Assembly: GCF_028281565.1 (NCBI RefSeq)
Contig: NZ_JANQJQ010000009.1
Location: forward strand, 1 to 64,000
DNA length: 64,000 bases
DNA from: Seonamhaeicola sp.
Lineage (GTDB): Bacteria; Bacteroidota; Bacteroidia; Flavobacteriales; Flavobacteriaceae
Direction of reading: 5' to 3'
The position numbers were made by a program, and so were the translations under genes. The notes beneath the pieces were generated by a model, which was given only the letters and a program-made list of their open reading frames with translations, was not told where the DNA came from and did not search any database. This document shows positions 16,649-27,000 of the stretch, in pieces (within the stretch, counting starts at the first letter, position 1; each line of letters begins with the position of its first letter).

Positions 16649-16914
16649 TCCGGAACTCTTAACCTTTTAGAATTCAATATTCAAATTGTCAAAATAATAG
16701 AAGAATAAGTAATTCTTGTTCCTTAATTATTATTATTATTGAATTTTTTATAAGAACCTTACCAATATTTCATTTTATAAATTGAAATGGATGCTTTTAG
16801 TAAGAGATTACTACTCTTAAGTTTAATCAATTTATTTGTTTTTATTGATTTTTAACCTGTTAGCCTCTTATTTAATTCTGCTTAATAACCTGCTTTTTTG
16901 ACAGTTTTACTATT
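16649..16914. other. Long leader between the 20-codon ORF and the sigma gene
   Basis: About 266 nt of AT-rich sequence. It contains imperfect palindromes (for example ATTTCATTT-TATA-AATTGAAAT near 16769-16790) but no ORF of note. The length is unusual for a 5' region if transcription starts near 16500. Confidence 0.35.
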
Positions 16915-17463
16915 TTGAAATTAGTTGAAAAAAATAATATCAGATTAGAAATTTATAAAAAGTTATTTGATACTTTTTATGCTTCGCTTTGTCTGTTTTC
17001 AAGTAAATACACTAATAACCTGGAATCTTCTAAAGATATTGTTCAAGAAGTCTTTATCAAGATATGGAACGAACAAATAGAACTCACTGAAAATGAAAAC
17101 ACCAAGGCTTTTCTGTATACAGCTGTTCGAAATAAATCCTTAGATTTTATAAAAAAGAAAGAGTTTAGATCTAAAACGCGATTAGATCCGAATTCCCTAA
17201 ATATGTTAGTATCTCAGACCTACTTTGAAAAGCAAGTTTTAATTGAAGAAACTTCAAGACTGGTTAGTCAGGCAATTAACACGCTTCCTTATAAATGTAA
17301 ACGAATTATTAATTTAAGCTTGAAAGGTTTAGGAAATAAGCAAATATCTGAAGAATTATGCATTTCATTAAATACTGTAAAGACACAAAAACGAATTGCA
17401 TATCAAAAACTGAGACCACTTTTAAAAGGAGCTTGTGCCTTAATTTTTAGTGTATTGTCCTAA
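16915..17463 (+). CDS. ECF RNA polymerase sigma factor (FecI-like)
   Basis: A 182-residue sigma-70-family ECF factor. Region 2 is visible around residues 25-60 (SSKDIVQEVFIKIWNEQ) and the region 4 helix-turn-helix around 125-175 (LPYKCKRIINLSLKGLGNKQISEELCISLNTVKTQ region). The frame has no ATG near its start: TTG at 16915 is the best start, with a stop 42 nt upstream in frame. With FecR and an STN-bearing SusC downstream it forms a trans-envelope signalling set: substrate at the receptor relieves FecR, freeing the sigma factor to transcribe the susCD genes. Confidence 0.9.
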   Translation: MKLVEKNNIRLEIYKKLFDTFYASLCLFSSKYTNNLESSKDIVQEVFIKIWNEQIELTENENTKAFLYTAVRNKSLDFIKKKEFRSKTRLDPNSLNMLVSQTYFEKQVLIEETSRLVSQAINTLPYKCKRIINLSLKGLGNKQISEELCISLNTVKTQKRIAYQKLRPLLKGACALIFSVLS

Positions 17464-17491
17464 AAATTCCAAATCATTTAATCCAATTTCG

Positions 17492-17546
17492 AAATGATAA
17501 TTAAGATTATCAAATTCTTGTTTTTTTAAGAATAATTTTATCATTT
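17492..17546 (+). terminator. Nested hairpin between sigma and anti-sigma genes
   Basis: Outer arms AAATGATAA (17492-17500) and TTATCATTT (17538-17546) enclose an inner pair ATTCTT/AAGAAT. It starts about 29 nt after the sigma stop. It may be a leaky terminator that lowers fecR relative to the sigma gene, or a transcript-processing site. The stem is AT-rich and no long T tract follows. Confidence 0.35.
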
Positions 17547-17638
17547 TAAAAAAAATGTACTGTGTTTTTTCACCCCTTTGCAGTTTTTTATCGTTATAAC
17601 TATGTGCTTTAAAATAAAAGCAACTCTTTTTTTATTCT

Positions 17639-18823
17639 ATGGATCGTATAAAAAGAATACTAAAATTATCTAAAGGTATAGCTTTAAGAATTCTTAAAGA
17701 TGAAACCATTAATACCACTTATATTGAGAACGAGTTCTCAAATACTGACACCAAAGACATTGTAGATAATTTAACAAGTGAAGGATTCAAAAAAGAACGC
17801 GACCAACAAATCAAGCATATTAATAAAAATAAACACCAGGACTGGATAAAAATAAAACCTACTGACAATACAGAAAACAAAGGATTATTTATTTTTTTCT
17901 TTAGAGCGGCTGCGGTATTAATTATTTGTGCAGGATTAGGCTACTACTACTTTGAAAATAACAGTGATCTTAATTCGTCTTCTAAAGAACCTAATAATAT
18001 AACCCAGGAATCCACAGATGCCAATAGTATTATTTTAGAACTTGACAATGGCGAAAAAGAAATAATTACTACAAACGGAACCAAAACGATCTTAAATAAA
18101 GAAGGCAAAGTAGTAGGCACTCAGAAAGGTACCAACTTAAATTATACGAATCCTTCTGTGGAAAAGTTACCTGAGGAATTAATTTATAATAAACTCACTA
18201 TTCCTTACGGAAAAGTTTTTCAAATTACCTTATCTGATGGCACAAAAGTACACCTTAATGCCGGTAGTTCGATTCGTTATCCGGTGTACTTTATCAAAGA
18301 TAAAAACCGTATAGTTTATTTAGAAGGCGAGGCGTATTTTGATGTAGTTAAAAATTCTGAACAGCCATTTATTGTCAAAACTGATAATATGAATATTGAG
18401 GTTTTAGGAACCAAGTTCAACGTTTCCTCCTATCCTGAAGATCCTTCAATAAATACTGTTTTAGTTGAAGGTTCTGTTTCCATTAATTCTGATAAAAATA
18501 AAAACAATACTATCCTCAAACCAGGGCATAAAGCCGATTGGAAAAAACAAAGTGGAAAGGTGTTAGTTAATAATGTTGATACTTCTATTTATACGGCATG
18601 GATAGAAGGCAGGATTGTATTTGAACATATGCCATTTGAAAATATCCTTGTGAAACTGGAACGCCACTATGACATTTCTATTACAAACAACAACTTAGAC
18701 CTGGCTAAAGAAACGTTCACAGCTAGTTTTGATATTGAAAGCATAGAGCAAGTATTAAAGGCATTCAGCAAAAACTACCATTTTACTTATACAATAAACC
18801 AAGATCAAATAACCATTGACTAA
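17639..18823 (+). CDS. FecR family anti-sigma factor
   Basis: A 394-residue single-pass inner-membrane regulator. The cytoplasmic part (about residues 1-85) should hold the sigma factor; a membrane helix lies at about 87-107 (AAAVLIICAGLGYYYF); the periplasmic FecR domain spans about 180-285 (LSDGTKVHLNAGSSIRYP, then EGEAYFDV and VLGTKFNVSSYP); and a C-terminal DUF4974 domain at about 320-394 would meet the receptor's STN domain. Separated from the sigma gene by 175 nt containing a hairpin, and from susC by 146 nt. Confidence 0.93.
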   Translation: MDRIKRILKLSKGIALRILKDETINTTYIENEFSNTDTKDIVDNLTSEGFKKERDQQIKHINKNKHQDWIKIKPTDNTENKGLFIFFFRAAAVLIICAGLGYYYFENNSDLNSSSKEPNNITQESTDANSIILELDNGEKEIITTNGTKTILNKEGKVVGTQKGTNLNYTNPSVEKLPEELIYNKLTIPYGKVFQITLSDGTKVHLNAGSSIRYPVYFIKDKNRIVYLEGEAYFDVVKNSEQPFIVKTDNMNIEVLGTKFNVSSYPEDPSINTVLVEGSVSINSDKNKNNTILKPGHKADWKKQSGKVLVNNVDTSIYTAWIEGRIVFEHMPFENILVKLERHYDISITNNNLDLAKETFTASFDIESIEQVLKAFSKNYHFTYTINQDQITID

Positions 18824-18887
18824 AGCCAAATAATAACTAAAACAACAACGGACTATGACATGAAAAACAACTTTATTTAAACAAAAA

Positions 18888-18917
18888 AATCGGAAAATGC
18901 TGCCACATTTCCCGATT
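18888..18917 (+). promoter_or_regulatory. Stem-loop between fecR and susC
   Basis: Arms AATCGGAAAATG (18888-18899) and CATTTCCCGATT (18906-18917) pair at 11 of 12 positions over a 6-nt loop. No T tract follows, so it is not a standard terminator. It could be an mRNA processing or stability element, or a DNA operator for susC expression; the hairpin is clear, the role is inferred. Confidence 0.5.
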
Positions 18918-18969
18918 AACTACTAGTAATTTAAAATATTTATTAAACCACTAAACTATTAACAAAAGT

Positions 18970-21900
18970 ATGAAAATTCTATTTATGCTTGGGAAGACAA
19001 TTCCCAATTTTAAGTTTGATTTAAAAATGAAACTTACCGTTTATCTATTTTTGATATCGCTTTTTCAGATTCATGCTAATTCATATTCGCAGAACACTAA
19101 AATTTCTCTGGAATTGAATAATGTGAGTATTGAAAATGTGCTACGTTCCATTGAAAGCAAATCTGAATTCAAATTTTTGTATAACAGCAAAGAAGTTGAT
19201 TATAAAAAATTGGTTTCAGTAAGGTTCAAAAAAACGAAAATCAATAAGATTTTAGAAAACTTGTTTTCTAATACTAACATCAACTATGAGGTATTAGACA
19301 AACAAATCATTTTGGTATTAGATACTACCAAACATCAAGCGGCAATAAAAAAATCGCCTCCTCAACAGACCATTTCCGGAACAGTAGTAGATGAAGCCGG
19401 TGTTCCAGTAGCTGGAGCCAATGTTGTTGTTAAAGGTACTACCAAAGGTACGGTAACAGATTTTGATGGAAACTTTAGCATATCTGCTTCCTCAGGAGAT
19501 GTATTGGAAGTTTCTTATCTTGGTTATATAACACAGTCTATATCTGTGGGTGACCAAACCTCCATTTCTGTGACTCTGGCTGAGGACGCTGCCAAACTGG
19601 ATGAAGTAGTGGTTATTGGATATGGTACTGCTAAAAAGAGTGATTTAACAGGTTCCGTTTCCAGGGTATCCTCTAAATCATTTGAAGACCAACCTATGTC
19701 CAGAGTAGAAGACGCCTTACAGGGTAGAGCTGCAGGGGTTACCGTAGCAAGAAATTCCGGTGCTCCGGGTGCTCCCGTAAAAATTCGTATTCGTGGTACA
19801 AACTCCATTACGGGTAACAATGACCCTTTAGTTGTTATTGACGGTATTATTGGCGGCGACTTAAGAACTTTAAACCCTAATGATATTGCTACCATGGACG
19901 TTTTAAAAGATGCTTCTGCCACGGCAATTTACGGGTCTCGAGGTGCGAACGGGGTAATTTTAATTACTACTAAAAAAGGTTCCGGTAAAGGGAAATTGGA
20001 TGTAGACATGTTTACGTCTTTCTCTGAAGTTCCTAAAAGGTTACCTACACTTCAGGGTAGCAGGGCTGCAGATTTTGCAAGAATTGAAAATATCAGAAGA
20101 GGGAATGAATTTATACCTCAATCTGAAATTGATGCCTTAGACATAACAGGAGGGGTAGATTACCAGGATGAAATTTTCCAAACCGGTCTGTCAAACAACC
20201 TTCAATTATCATACAGTGGCGGTTCTGAAGATGTTAACTATTTTATTTCAGGTAACTACGCTAACACAGAAGGTACAGTAATTACTACCAATTACGAAAG
20301 ATACTCCATAAGAGCCAATGTAAATTCTAATATTACCGATAAGCTTAAAATTGGTGTTAATATTTTTGCAAGTAGAGCGACTTCAACTAACGATATAAAC
20401 AACTTTAGCCGTTTTCAGGGTAGTTTGGTTGCACATGCAGTTAACTGGGATCCGCTTACACCGCTTAGAGATGAAAATGGCAACTGGAATGAAGGGTCTA
20501 CGCGTTCATTAGCATCGTTAAATTACAATCCTATTGCCAGATTGAATCAAAGTGATATTCAAGACACACAAGACAGGTTAAATGTAACGGCTAATGTTAG
20601 TTATGATATTCTTGACAACTTGAACTACACCTTAGTTGCTGGTGCCAGTACGTTCAACAGAACTCAGGAAAGAACCACCAGAGATTATGGTGAAACTGAT
20701 GCTGCTTATAACGGTAACCAGTCAAGAAATCATCAGGTCAGTAATATTTTAACTTATAACAGATCTTTCGGAAATCATAATTTCAAATTAACAGGGCTTT
20801 ATGAGTTTCAGGAAGGTATAGGAAAAGTACTTAATCTTAATGTTGACAATTTACAAGGTCCTTTGAGTTATTATTTGGCTGAACTTAATGCCGGGTTTAA
20901 CTTTAACAATAATAAAACCGAAAGCTCTATAGAATCTGTAATGGGTCGTTTAGAATATAATTTAAATGAAGAATTGTTTTTAACCGGTACGATTCGTCGT
21001 GATGGGTCTTCAAGATTCCAGGGTGATAATAAATGGGGTACTTTCTACTCATTTGCAGGTTCTTATAACTTCACTAATATGGATTTCATACAGGATAGTA
21101 ACCTGTTTAGCGCCTTAAAGCTTAGAGCCGGTTGGGGGCAAGTAGGTAACCAAAATATTGGTATCTATAGTACCTTCGATTCTGTAAGTTTAGGTAGTGT
21201 GTTCGCTTTTGATGGGGCTACCAGAGAAGTTGGTTCTACTGTTGGAACTATTGGAAATGCTGACACCACATGGGAAACTACAACCCAAACTAATGTAGGG
21301 GTAGATTTTGGTATACTTGATGGGAGATTAAACTTTAGTGTAGACTGGTACAAGAAGAATACTACCGATTTGTTATTAGCAGTGCCAATCCCTGCCACTT
21401 TAGTAGGACCGGGAAAATCACAAATTCAAAACGTTGGTGAAACAGAAAATACAGGGGTGGATTTAACTATAGGAGCCACGATTATCAATAACGATGACTT
21501 TACATGGGACTCTAACTTTACTGTCTCTTTTATAAAAAACAAAATTGTTGATCTTGGGACGGACACCAATGGAAATATTATCACATCGCTTGAGGGTACT
21601 TTTAACAGTATTGACGGGCAAAGCAGAACATGGAACGTATTTAATTTAAATGAACCATTAGGACAAATGCAAGGAACCGTATTTTTAGGTACCTGGAAAA
21701 CGTCCGAAGCAGCCGAAGCGGCATTATACGACCGTGTTCCCGGTGATGCCAAATACTTAAGAGATGCAGATGGAAACCGTGTTATTCAAGTGATTGGTAA
21801 TGGTACTCCAACAACCGTTTGGGGGTTAAATAATACGCTATCTTATAAAAAATGGGATTTGAACTTCTTCTTCCAGGGGTCTCATGGCAATGAAGTATTA

Positions 21901-22302
21901 AATGCCTTAAAAGGTCAAATTGTTGGAGCCACCGGTAACCAAAGAAGTTTTAATCATCCCATGCAATTAAACCAATGGACAGCACAAAATGAAACTGACA
22001 TTCCAGCAGGTGGAGCTAATGACTTTGGCTCTACAAGATACATTGAAAATGGTGGGTTTGTAAGATTAGCGAATCTTAACCTGGCCTATACATTTGATAA
22101 TGTTAAAGGTTTTGATTATATTAAGGTTTATGGCGGTGGTCAAAATTTATTTGTAATTAGTGACTATGAAGGCTATGATCCTGAAATAACTTCCAGAGCG
22201 GCCAACAACGGTGGAACTATAGATGATGCACCAAGTATTGACACAGGTGCATATCCTAACCCTCGTGTTTACACTGTAGGAGTTAAATTTGGTTTAAAGT
22301 AA
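18970..22302 (+). CDS. SusC/RagA family TonB-dependent receptor with STN signalling domain
   Basis: A 1110-residue outer-membrane transducer. After the signal peptide (mature protein from about residue 41) comes an STN domain (about 50-115, FKFLYNSKEVDYKKLVSVRF region), which contacts FecR; then a CarboxypepD_reg domain (about 133-215), the plug (DEVVVIGYGTAKKSDLTGSV onward) and the barrel. The N-terminal STN and the upstream sigma/FecR genes mark it as a regulatory receptor. The start is somewhat uncertain: the Met at residue 20 (MKLTVYLFLISL) would give a more ordinary signal peptide. SusD follows after 20 nt. Confidence 0.95.
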   Translation: MKILFMLGKTIPNFKFDLKMKLTVYLFLISLFQIHANSYSQNTKISLELNNVSIENVLRSIESKSEFKFLYNSKEVDYKKLVSVRFKKTKINKILENLFSNTNINYEVLDKQIILVLDTTKHQAAIKKSPPQQTISGTVVDEAGVPVAGANVVVKGTTKGTVTDFDGNFSISASSGDVLEVSYLGYITQSISVGDQTSISVTLAEDAAKLDEVVVIGYGTAKKSDLTGSVSRVSSKSFEDQPMSRVEDALQGRAAGVTVARNSGAPGAPVKIRIRGTNSITGNNDPLVVIDGIIGGDLRTLNPNDIATMDVLKDASATAIYGSRGANGVILITTKKGSGKGKLDVDMFTSFSEVPKRLPTLQGSRAADFARIENIRRGNEFIPQSEIDALDITGGVDYQDEIFQTGLSNNLQLSYSGGSEDVNYFISGNYANTEGTVITTNYERYSIRANVNSNITDKLKIGVNIFASRATSTNDINNFSRFQGSLVAHAVNWDPLTPLRDENGNWNEGSTRSLASLNYNPIARLNQSDIQDTQDRLNVTANVSYDILDNLNYTLVAGASTFNRTQERTTRDYGETDAAYNGNQSRNHQVSNILTYNRSFGNHNFKLTGLYEFQEGIGKVLNLNVDNLQGPLSYYLAELNAGFNFNNNKTESSIESVMGRLEYNLNEELFLTGTIRRDGSSRFQGDNKWGTFYSFAGSYNFTNMDFIQDSNLFSALKLRAGWGQVGNQNIGIYSTFDSVSLGSVFAFDGATREVGSTVGTIGNADTTWETTTQTNVGVDFGILDGRLNFSVDWYKKNTTDLLLAVPIPATLVGPGKSQIQNVGETENTGVDLTIGATIINNDDFTWDSNFTVSFIKNKIVDLGTDTNGNIITSLEGTFNSIDGQSRTWNVFNLNEPLGQMQGTVFLGTWKTSEAAEAALYDRVPGDAKYLRDADGNRVIQVIGNGTPTTVWGLNNTLSYKKWDLNFFFQGSHGNEVLNALKGQIVGATGNQRSFNHPMQLNQWTAQNETDIPAGGANDFGSTRYIENGGFVRLANLNLAYTFDNVKGFDYIKVYGGGQNLFVISDYEGYDPEITSRAANNGGTIDDAPSIDTGAYPNPRVYTVGVKFGLK

Positions 22303-22322
22303 AAAAATAAAAAGATTAGATT

Positions 22323-23924
22323 ATGAAAAAATTCACGAATTTAAAAAACCTTAAAGGCCTATTTTCTTTAGTAGTTGCCGGATTGGTTTTGGCATTAGGC
22401 TTTCAAAGCTGTGTGCCTTTAGAAGAAAATCCTGGTGAAGTGCAATTGGCACCGGGAGCTTATACTGATATCTCTGAGCTTAGTTTAGGGGTAACAGGTA
22501 TCTATGCTAGTTTAAGAAATGCCTCGCAATGGTCTACTTTTTACGTAAATGGTTGGTCCGGTGATGATATTACTACACACAAAGCCAGTAACAAAGCGGA
22601 TTTTAGAGAGCATGACCAAAGAGCCATTACCAATGAAAATGCCAGAACAGTTGGTAACTGGAGAAATATTTACGGGATGATCTTTAATGCCAATACGGTG
22701 CTTAAAAATATAGGCGAAACCGTATTTGTTGGCCAGGAAGCTGAGCAAAACAGGCTTTTAGGTGAAATTTATTTCCTAAGAGGTGCTATGTTCTTCCATT
22801 TATACCGTGTACATGGAAAAATCCCGGTGCTTACCACACCTGATATTGATTTTAACATCACATTAAATTCAGAGTTGGAGGTACTTCAACAGATAGAATC
22901 CGATTTCTTGAATGCGGCGAATTTATTACCGGACATCTACCCAGGTGTTCAAGATGGCGCGCCCAGGCCAAATTCAGGTTCTGCTAACGCTATGCTTGCC
23001 AGGTTATATATGGATTGGGCCGGTTTCCCGGTAAAAGATAATTCTAAATACGCCTTAGCTGCCAGTACGGCTAAACAGGTTATCGATAATGCTGCTGCTC
23101 ATGGATTTGAAATAGAAGAAGACCCAGGAAGAATCTGGAGTCTTGCCGGTAGATTTACTAAAGAAGCTGTTTGGACGATTCCTTACTGCGTATCCTGTGG
23201 TACACGTAATGGTAAATTTGCCAGATTAGGATGGCCATCAGACAACAGAGGATGGGGTGAAACCTTTGCTGAAATTAGATATTTTGAAGACTTCCCGGAG
23301 GGTGCAAGAAAGAACGCTACTTATAGAATGGATGCCGATTGGATTAACTTTAGTGATCAGGTAACACCGGTATTTAGAAAAATCGTAGGACCTGCTGATG
23401 AGGATGATGTGGCTGTAGGATTCCACTTTACTGATAGAAGCGATTATTACATGAGATATCCTGAAGTACTGTTAATTTATGCTGAGGCTTCTGCACGTTC
23501 TGGAAACTCATCTGCTGATGCCTGGGAAGCGCTTAACATAGTTAGAAGAAGGGCTGCTGGTTTAGACTACATGACGTCTTATGGCTCTGCTGTAGCACAG
23601 CGTGTAAGAAATGCCGATAATAACGGTTGGGAAGATCATCCAACCTTAACGTATCAAGATATCACTAGTGGTGATCTGGCTGATTTAGCTGTTACAGAAC
23701 GTAAATGGGAATTAGCCGGTGAATGGATCCGTTGGAATGACCTGGTTCGTTTAGAACTGGTTGCTGACGCTTTTGCCAACAGAGACCCACAGGTAACCCC
23801 GGATGTTGTTAATGGTGGTATTATAGCCGTTCAAAATGACGTGATTGGTTCCACCGGAACTGACAACTACTTTGCTCCGATACCAATTGCTGAAGTAGAA
23901 TTACTTCCTGGTTTAGGTAACTAA
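22323..23924 (+). CDS. SusD/RagB family nutrient-binding lipoprotein
   Basis: A 533-residue surface lipoprotein, partner of the receptor at 18970. The signal peptide ends at a lipobox Cys near residue 30 (LALGFQSC). The SusD-like N-terminal region and the RagB/SusD C-terminal domain are visible through MRYPEVLLIYAEASARSG and ERKWELAGEWIRWNDLVRLEL (quoted in part). It clearly differs in sequence from the SusD at 14533, so the two pairs probably bind different substrates. A terminator follows 22 nt after the stop. Confidence 0.95.
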   Translation: MKKFTNLKNLKGLFSLVVAGLVLALGFQSCVPLEENPGEVQLAPGAYTDISELSLGVTGIYASLRNASQWSTFYVNGWSGDDITTHKASNKADFREHDQRAITNENARTVGNWRNIYGMIFNANTVLKNIGETVFVGQEAEQNRLLGEIYFLRGAMFFHLYRVHGKIPVLTTPDIDFNITLNSELEVLQQIESDFLNAANLLPDIYPGVQDGAPRPNSGSANAMLARLYMDWAGFPVKDNSKYALAASTAKQVIDNAAAHGFEIEEDPGRIWSLAGRFTKEAVWTIPYCVSCGTRNGKFARLGWPSDNRGWGETFAEIRYFEDFPEGARKNATYRMDADWINFSDQVTPVFRKIVGPADEDDVAVGFHFTDRSDYYMRYPEVLLIYAEASARSGNSSADAWEALNIVRRRAAGLDYMTSYGSAVAQRVRNADNNGWEDHPTLTYQDITSGDLADLAVTERKWELAGEWIRWNDLVRLELVADAFANRDPQVTPDVVNGGIIAVQNDVIGSTGTDNYFAPIPIAEVELLPGLGN

Positions 23925-23945
23925 TATAGAATAGTTATTTATATA

Positions 23946-23990
23946 AAAAAGAGGCTAAATTTGTTAAAAAAATATAGCCTCTTTTTATTT
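23946..23990 (+). terminator. Intrinsic terminator after the second susCD pair
   Basis: Arms AAAAAGAGGCTA (23946-23957) and TAGCCTCTTTTT (23975-23986) pair perfectly over a 17-nt loop and end in a T-rich tract. It separates susCD from the following lipoprotein gene, which therefore needs its own promoter or read-through. Confidence 0.85.
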
Positions 23991-24085
23991 TATAAAACCC
24001 CAATTTTACTGCTATATTATTACCCTTAGCACTCACAATTTTGTAAATTAGCACAAATGATTTCCCAACCCAGCATCTTTAATTT

Positions 24086-27000
24086 ATGTTGTCAAAATCT
24101 ATTCTCTTTCTAAGATCAAAACCGTACTCTATAGCATTAGGGATTACGCTTCTATTTAGCTTGAATTCCTGCAAAAAAGATTCCAAAGAACCGACTAAAG
24201 ATATTGTACCCGAAGAAGATGTAATAAAACTATTTACAACAATCTCATCCGCAGATTCTGGAATAGAGTTTATAAACACTTTAGAAGAAACCTTAGAGTC
24301 CAATTACTACCAATATTTATACACTTACATTGGCGGCGGTGTTGCTGCAGGCGATATAAATAACGATGGGTTAACAGATCTGTATTTCACTTCAAATCAA
24401 TCGGATGACAAATTGTATCTCAATAAGGGCGATTTTAAGTTTGAAGACATCACAGAAACAGCCGGTATAAAAAACATGAAAGGGTTCAACACTGGAGTCA
24501 CTATGGCTGATGTTAATAGTGACGGCTTGCTTGATATTTATGTATCTCGTGGTGGGTGGCTAGACGATAATAATAAGTTTGCAAACTTACTTTACATTAA
24601 TAACGGTGATAATACGTTTACCGAAAAGGCCAAAGAACTTGGTTTAGATGATAATAACAGAACCATTCACGCCGTTTTTTTTGATTACGATAATGACAAT
24701 GACCTGGATGTATATATTTCTAATACACCCGATATTAGTGGGAAAGGTAAAATCCAAGATTTAAGGACCACTTATAACGACGAAAAAAACCTGGCATTAA
24801 AAGGCTGTGACAGGCTCTACAATAATGACGGCACCGGACACTTTACCGATGTTTCTAAACAAGCAAAACTGCAATTAGATTTAGGCTTTGGATTAAACCC
24901 TCAGGTAGGTGATCTAAACAACGATGGCTGGTTAGATGTTTACGTATGTAATGACTTCGATTATCCGGACCTGGTGTATATCAACAACGGTAACGGCACC
25001 TTTACTGAATCCAGAAACAGTATGTTTAAGCATATTTCCTACAATAGCATGGGAAGTGATTTTACAGATATAAACAATGATGGATTCTTTGATCTGACTA
25101 CGCTTGACATGAATCCTGAAGACTATATCAGGTCAAAAACAACCATGTCTATGACATCGGTAAGCACATTTGAGCAAATGGTTGCAAATGATTACCATTA
25201 TCAGTATATGCATAATATGTTGCAACTAAACAATGGTAATGGCACTTTTAGTGAAATATCAAAAATGTCGGGAATCGCGGATACCGATTGGAGTTGGTCT
25301 GTATTATCTGCCGATTTTGATTTGGATGGCTTCAATGATGTTTATATAACTAATGGTGTATTTAGAGATGTTTTAGACAGAGATGTGCACAACGAAACGC
25401 TTAAAATATTAAGAGAAAACAAAAGAAAGCCAACTGATGAGGACTTCCTGAAGTTTTCTAAAATGATGCCTCAGCAAAAACTCAACAACTATTTTTATAA
25501 AAACAATGGGGATTTAACCTTTGAAAACACGTCTTTTAAATGGGCAGATTCCATAGCTACGTTCTCAAATGGTGCTGCTTATGCCGACTTAGATAATGAT
25601 GGCGATTTAGATGTTGTGGTTAATAATATAAATGACGAAGTAACCCTTTTAAAAAACAACGCTTCAGACACTAAAAGCGGGAAATACCTGAAAATGGCAT
25701 TTAACGGCCCTGAAAAAAATAGGTTTGGAGTAGGTGCTATCGCTGAAATCAACTTGGAAAATGGTTCTAAATTAAAACGCCAGCTTATTAATAGCAGGGG
25801 GTTCTTGTCATCTGTCCCTAATGTGCTTCATTTTGGTTTGAACCATGACGATGCCATTGAAAAAATAACCATTACCTGGCCGGATGGGAAACAACAGGTT
25901 ATGTCTGCTACAAAGCCTAATCAATTATTAAAAATAGACTATAAAGATGCTAATCTCCCGGAAAACACAGGAGATCAGTTGAACAAGAAACAGCCAATAT
26001 TTACAAAACTTGATTCCAACTTTAGCCATACGGACCCTTATTTTAATGATTATGACCTTCAAATATTATTACCTCACAAGCTTTCTCAATTAGGGCCAGC
26101 CCTTGCAACATCTGATGTAAATAATGATGGTATTGAAGATATTTTTATTGGTGGAGCTAATGGTCGTCCTGCACAGTTATTATTGGGGAATCCCTCAGGT
26201 TCATTTTCAAAGAAACAAAATGATGCTTTCATAGCTGATAAAAAATATGAAGACGTAGGCGCGGCTTTTTTCGACGCTGATAATGATGGCGACCAGGACT
26301 TATATGTTGTTCATGGTAGTTATGAGTTTTTTGGCTATCCAAATGCCCTACAGGACATTCTTTATTTGAATGACGGTACAGGAGTATTTACAAAATCTGA
26401 AGATGCCCTTCCAACGATTAAATCGGCCGGGGCCAAAGTAGCCCCATTTGATTATGATAACGATGGTGATATAGATCTGTTTGTAGGTGGAAGAGTGATC
26501 CCGGGAAAATACCCTTATGCCCCCGAAAGTTTTCTTCTACAGAATAACAAGGGCATATTTACTAACGTAACAAAAGAATTTGCACCTGAATTAGAACGCA
26601 TTGGTATGGTTACAGATGCTATTTGGACTGATATAAATAACGATGACCACATTGACCTGATTGTAACAGGAGAATGGATGGGTATTGAGGTTTTTATAAA
26701 CGATAATGGCTCACTTACCAAAAGCACTAACCATGAAAGTCTTGCAAACACTAAAGGCTGGTGGAACAGATTGCTAGTTGCCGATGTTGACAGTGACGGA
26801 GATAATGATATTATTGCCGGTAATCTTGGGTTGAATTATAAATTTCACGCCACACCGGAAAAACCTTTCCTTATCTACACCAATGATTTTAATTTTGACA
26901 ATGTTGAAGATATCGTTCTTGCTAAGGATTACAAAGGGGAGGAAGTTCCTATCAGGGGAAAGACCTGTATGACCCAACAAATGCCTCATTTAGCTCAAAA

